Below, one piece after another: positions 60,878 through 64,000 of a stretch of DNA of 64,000 nt (positions within the stretch are counted from its first letter, which is position 1; the number at the start of each line of letters is the position of its first letter). Under the pieces are notes generated by a model. The model saw only the letters and a list, made by a program, of their open reading frames with translations. It was not told the DNA's origin and searched no databases. Position numbers and translations under genes: made by a program. The stretch comes from Prorocentrum cordatum (lineage: Eukaryota > Sar > Dinophyceae > Prorocentrales > Prorocentraceae), in contig CAUYUJ010014363.1 in NCBI GenBank assembly GCA_963575745.1, forward strand, positions 1 through 64,000. Direction: 5' to 3'.

Positions 60878-62231
60878 GCACCGTCGGTTCTTCGGTCGTT
60901 CCCATGATTAGGGAGGCATAGCGGATCATTCTGCGTCTGGCCTGACGCGGGCATGACGCCAAACGCGTCAATCTGTGCACTCCTGCCCCAGAGGAGGTGA
61001 GATGAGAACTCGAGGCGCGCCAACGGCCCCAGCTCTGTACAACCGACTGCATGGCCAGAAACGCCGCCTACAGGAAAACCCGCAGACATTAGGGCCAATC
61101 AATCATACAAAGCTGGCTGCCTCCCCCTCCTGCTGCTGCTCCGTTTTCTCCGTCCATCCCGTGTCCTGAAAGGATAAAGCTCCTCCCTGTCTCAACTTCC
61201 ACACGTGTCGGCAGGGTGGACCGTGCGATTGGACTCAGACTTCGGTGTCCTGGGTTCGTCTGGCTCAACCAAACTTGCACTCAGGGAGCTGGACACAAAT
61301 CAGATGATACACAACTTTTAAATTGACGCGCTGTCAGGGCGACAGGAAGCGCATCGCAGCTGGGATTGCCCAGCACCGTCGGTTCTTCGGTATTTCCCAT
61401 GATTAGGGAGGCACAGCGGATCATTCTGCGTCTGGCCTGACGCGGGCATGACGCCAAACGCGTCAATGTGTGCACTCCTGCCCCAGAGGAGGTGAGATGA
61501 GAACTCGAGGCGCGCCAACGGCCCCAGCTCTGTACAACCGACTGCATGGCCGAAACGCCGCCTACAGGAAAACCCGCAGACATTAGGGCCAATCAATCAT
61601 ACAAAGCTGGCTGCCTCCCCCTCCTGCTGCTGCTCCGTTTTCTCCGTCCATCCCGTGTCCTGAAAGGATAAAGCTCCTCCCTGTCTCAACTTCCACACGT
61701 GTCGGCAGGGTGGACCGTGCGATTGGACTCAGACTTCGGTGTCCTGGGTTCGTCTGGCTCAAACAACCTTGCACTCAGGAAGCTGGACACAAATCAGACG
61801 ATACACAACTTTTAAATTGACGCGCTGTCAGGGCGACAGGAAGCGCATCGCAGCTGGGATTGCCCAGCACCGTCGGTTCTTCGGTATTTCCCATGATTAG
61901 GGAGGTACAGCGGATCATTCTGCGTCTGGCCTGACGCGGACATGACGCCAAACGCGTCAATGTGTGCACTCCTGCCCCAGAGGAGGTGAGATGAGAACTC
62001 GAGGCGCGCCAACGGCCCCAGCTCTGTACAACCGACTGCATGGCCAGAAACGCCGCCTACAGGAAAACCCGCAGACATTAGGGCCAATCAATCATACAAA
62101 GCTGGCTGCCTCCCCCTCCTGCTGCTGCTCCGTTTTCTCCGTCCATCCCGTGTCCTGAAAGGATAAAGCTCCTCCCTGTCTCAACTTCCACACGTGTCGG
62201 CAGGGTGGACCGTGCGATTGGACTCAGACTT
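60878..62231. repeat. 494-bp tandem repeat, 2.7 copies
   Basis: Copies start at about 60878, 61372 and 61866 (ACCGTCGGTTCTTCGG), spaced 494-495 bases. The third stops at GGACTCAGACTTC (62231). Copies differ by scattered substitutions and one-base indels. No RNA gene or domain recognised. Confidence 0.95.
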
Positions 62232-62679
62232 CCTCACGAATGTGCCATGAATCTTGAAATTCTAAAGTCAGTGCTTGCACTGAAGGGCTCCTGGCGAATA
62301 CTGAAGGAGTAGCTAATTAATGGTCTCTGGCCGCTTTCGGTAGGCCGCCGAGGTTGCGGCAAAAATCCTGGCTTCCTGGGTTCGGGGTCAGGAGAAGCTG
62401 GCACAGTGAATAGATAAGGTAGGATATGATAGAGAGCAGCGAAGGGTATCCGCCGGCCCCCTCGTGGAGCCATCAGGCTGCAAGGATTAGGGATACTGCT
62501 TCCTGCGCCAGTTGCAGTTTCCAGTCTCTAATGTTTCAATCCTGCTTACTGCTTCGCTTCCTATTGTAAATTGTGAAGTCCGCGCGAAGGAGGGGGGGGG
62601 CCGAGGAGGGCCCAATTACCACCCCCGAACTGCGTTGTCTGAATTCCTGCGAGGCCGTGGGACACGCAAAAATACGTGA

Positions 62680-62800
62680 GGTTCGCGCTCCCGACGCAAC
62701 AATCATTTGTGACATACGCTGTGTTCGCGTCCCCGAGGCCACGATCCCTTGTAAATTGCGCCGCGTTCGCGTCCCGGAAGCCATGATCCTTCGTAAAATA
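62680..62800. repeat. 42-bp tandem repeat, three copies
   Basis: Units of CGCGTCCCGGAAGCCATGAT type. On the minus strand they give the 14-residue repeat IVASGTRTQRMSQM. They are followed by a GGGTCC/GGGCCG patch (62806-62880). Confidence 0.8.
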
Positions 62801-62919
62801 TACCGGGTCCGGGCCGGGTCCGCGGGCCGGGTCTGGGTCTGGGCCGGTTCCGGGCTGGCTCCGGGCTGGGTCCAGGTCCGGGCCCTGGAAGACACGGCTA
62901 AGATTTTTAGCCGCGTTTA

Positions 62920-63170
62920 GCCGGGACGTGGCTCTCGCCTGAGCGCGGTGCGAAAATGTTTAATATCATAAGTTCTAGCCGGGTTTGGCCGCGCATGCTT
63001 CTCGCTTAGGCGTGGCTTACGAATGGCTAAACATGTCTAAAACATTATAAATGTCTAAAACACTGTCGTGTCTAAAAACATCGTGTCTAAACATGGCTAT
63101 TCGTGGCTAAAATCGATGTGTTGCCGTGGATATTCGTGGCTAGTCGTGGCTAGTTCACAGTCGCGACCTA
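62920..63170. repeat. short GGCTAAA/GTCTAAA repeats
   Basis: Degenerate GTGGCTA, GTCTAAAACA and ATTCGTGGCTA units. No gene. Confidence 0.6.
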
Positions 63171-63334
63171 GACGGGGGAAACGCTAAACATCGTTGCCCG
63201 CACGATCAAGCAAGTTGCCCCACAAAAGACACACCCGCATCGCGCCAGGAGGAGGAAGCGGAGGAGGGGGAAGGAGAAGGAGCAAAAAGAGGAAGAGGGT
63301 GCGGGAGGAAATTGGACACGATGATGTCGAGCAT

Positions 63335-63470
63335 AACGACTACGACGACGATGGAGAGGAATACGACGAATACGAAAACCAATGCGACGACGACGACGGC
63401 GACGGCGAGGACGACGACGAGGAGGACGACGACGAGGACGACGACGACGACGGCAGAAGGCAACCACCAA
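63335..63470. repeat. GAC trinucleotide tract
   Basis: GAC/ACG triplets. A matching GTC-rich tract on the same strand is at 63855-63960. Confidence 0.9.
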
Positions 63471-63499
63471 GGCAACCGCTTCCGATGGTTCTTTAAGGC

Positions 63500-63800
63500 T
63501 TCAAAATGACTCCAAGATTGCCCAAGAGGTGCCCAGGAAGGCCCCAACACGGCCCCAATAACGCCGAAGACCGCCCCAAAAACGCCCCAATAGGGCGCCA
63601 AGAAGCAAATGTCGGGCTCCAGGGGAGGGGAAACCGCGACCCCCCCCTCTGATGATCGATGGCGTCCACGATGGCCCCATGCTCCGAAGAAGGCCCCAAC
63701 AGGGCCCCAAGAGAGTCCCAAGAAGGTCCCAAGAGAACCCCAAGAGGGCCCAAGAAGCTTCCAAACTGGCCTCCAGAGTGCCCCCCGATGGCCCCAAGAA
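63500..63800. repeat. degenerate GGCCCCAAGA repeats
   Basis: About fifteen variants of GGCCCCAA(C/G)A, some spaced about 33 bases. They produce Trp/Leu/Gly-rich minus-strand frames that I do not regard as genes. Confidence 0.7.
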
Positions 63801-64000
63801 GCCTCCAACACAATCCCTTGGCGAAAGACTTGCAAAGACCTCGGTGGTTGACTCCTGACGTCGTCGTCGTCGTAGCAGTCGCCGCCGCGTCGTCGGCCGC
63901 CGCCGCCAGCGCCGTCGTCGTCTTAGTCGTCGTCTTCGTCATCGTTCTTGCCGTTGTTCGTCTTATTGTTCTCTTTCGTTTTACGATTATCATGATTATT

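Noticed and set aside
61200-61270. GGTTCGTCTGGCTCAACC in the 494-bp repeat as a tRNA T arm or leader
   Set aside because: No cloverleaf can be drawn and the leader match is limited to GGCTCAA.

Overview
The window reads as nuclear DNA of a core dinoflagellate. It is GC-rich and packed with microsatellites. It carries a Ty1/copia-type retrotransposon, two relics of the dinoflagellate spliced leader, and one ~19 kb stretch in which every convincing long reading frame lies on the minus strand. A Prorocentrum-like alga is my best guess, but the sequence alone does not prove genus. A 100-N scaffold gap sits at 54417-54516.

Layout. 1-5627: CT-, CTG-, ATT/AGT- and GGA-rich low-complexity DNA, one dispersed repeat and a frame-broken coding remnant. 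5628-13044: a complete, very young copia-type element with 708/707-bp LTRs differing at about two positions, a GATAC target duplication, a half-tRNA-type primer site and one 1,997-codon gag-pol frame. The pol order is unusual (protease, RT thumb plus RNase H, integrase, RT palm). 13045-15300: degenerate repeats and small inverted-repeat elements.

15300-35000: a minus-strand gene cluster. In transcriptional order it holds a Trp/Gly-rich conserved-looking protein, an SR-tailed protein, a small protein with a spliced-leader relic 10 nt before its ATG, a large unknown protein, a further unknown protein, a protein with the start of an OTU protease motif, a DDE transposase-like gene, and an endonuclease/exonuclease/phosphatase (EEP)-like protein. 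Roughly 45 copies of a short hairpin palindrome with the core CCGC-TGCT-GCGG are embedded in this cluster. They occur in all three reading frames and many have compensating stem changes. A second palindrome, CCCCTCTG-TCA-CAGAGGGG, is seen only in the gaps between frames. Several genes carry single-base frameshifts, mostly at G/C runs, and two long frames carry an internal TAG. The cluster is therefore part degenerate, mis-assembled, or read in a non-standard way.

35000-50500: mostly repeats. There are at least two families of short inverted-repeat elements with target-site duplications (8 bp and 3 bp), a fold-back element, a GT/GC tract, a ~600-bp GGA tract, a ~100-bp tandem array and a 90-bp tandem array. 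50900-54416: a multi-exon minus-strand gene of unknown function running into the assembly gap. 54517-57420: a tandem segmental duplication made of CAGCCT minisatellite plus a 73-bp array. 57420-64000: further inverted-repeat elements, a 494-bp tandem array and simple repeats. I see no rRNA, tRNA or CRISPR array.
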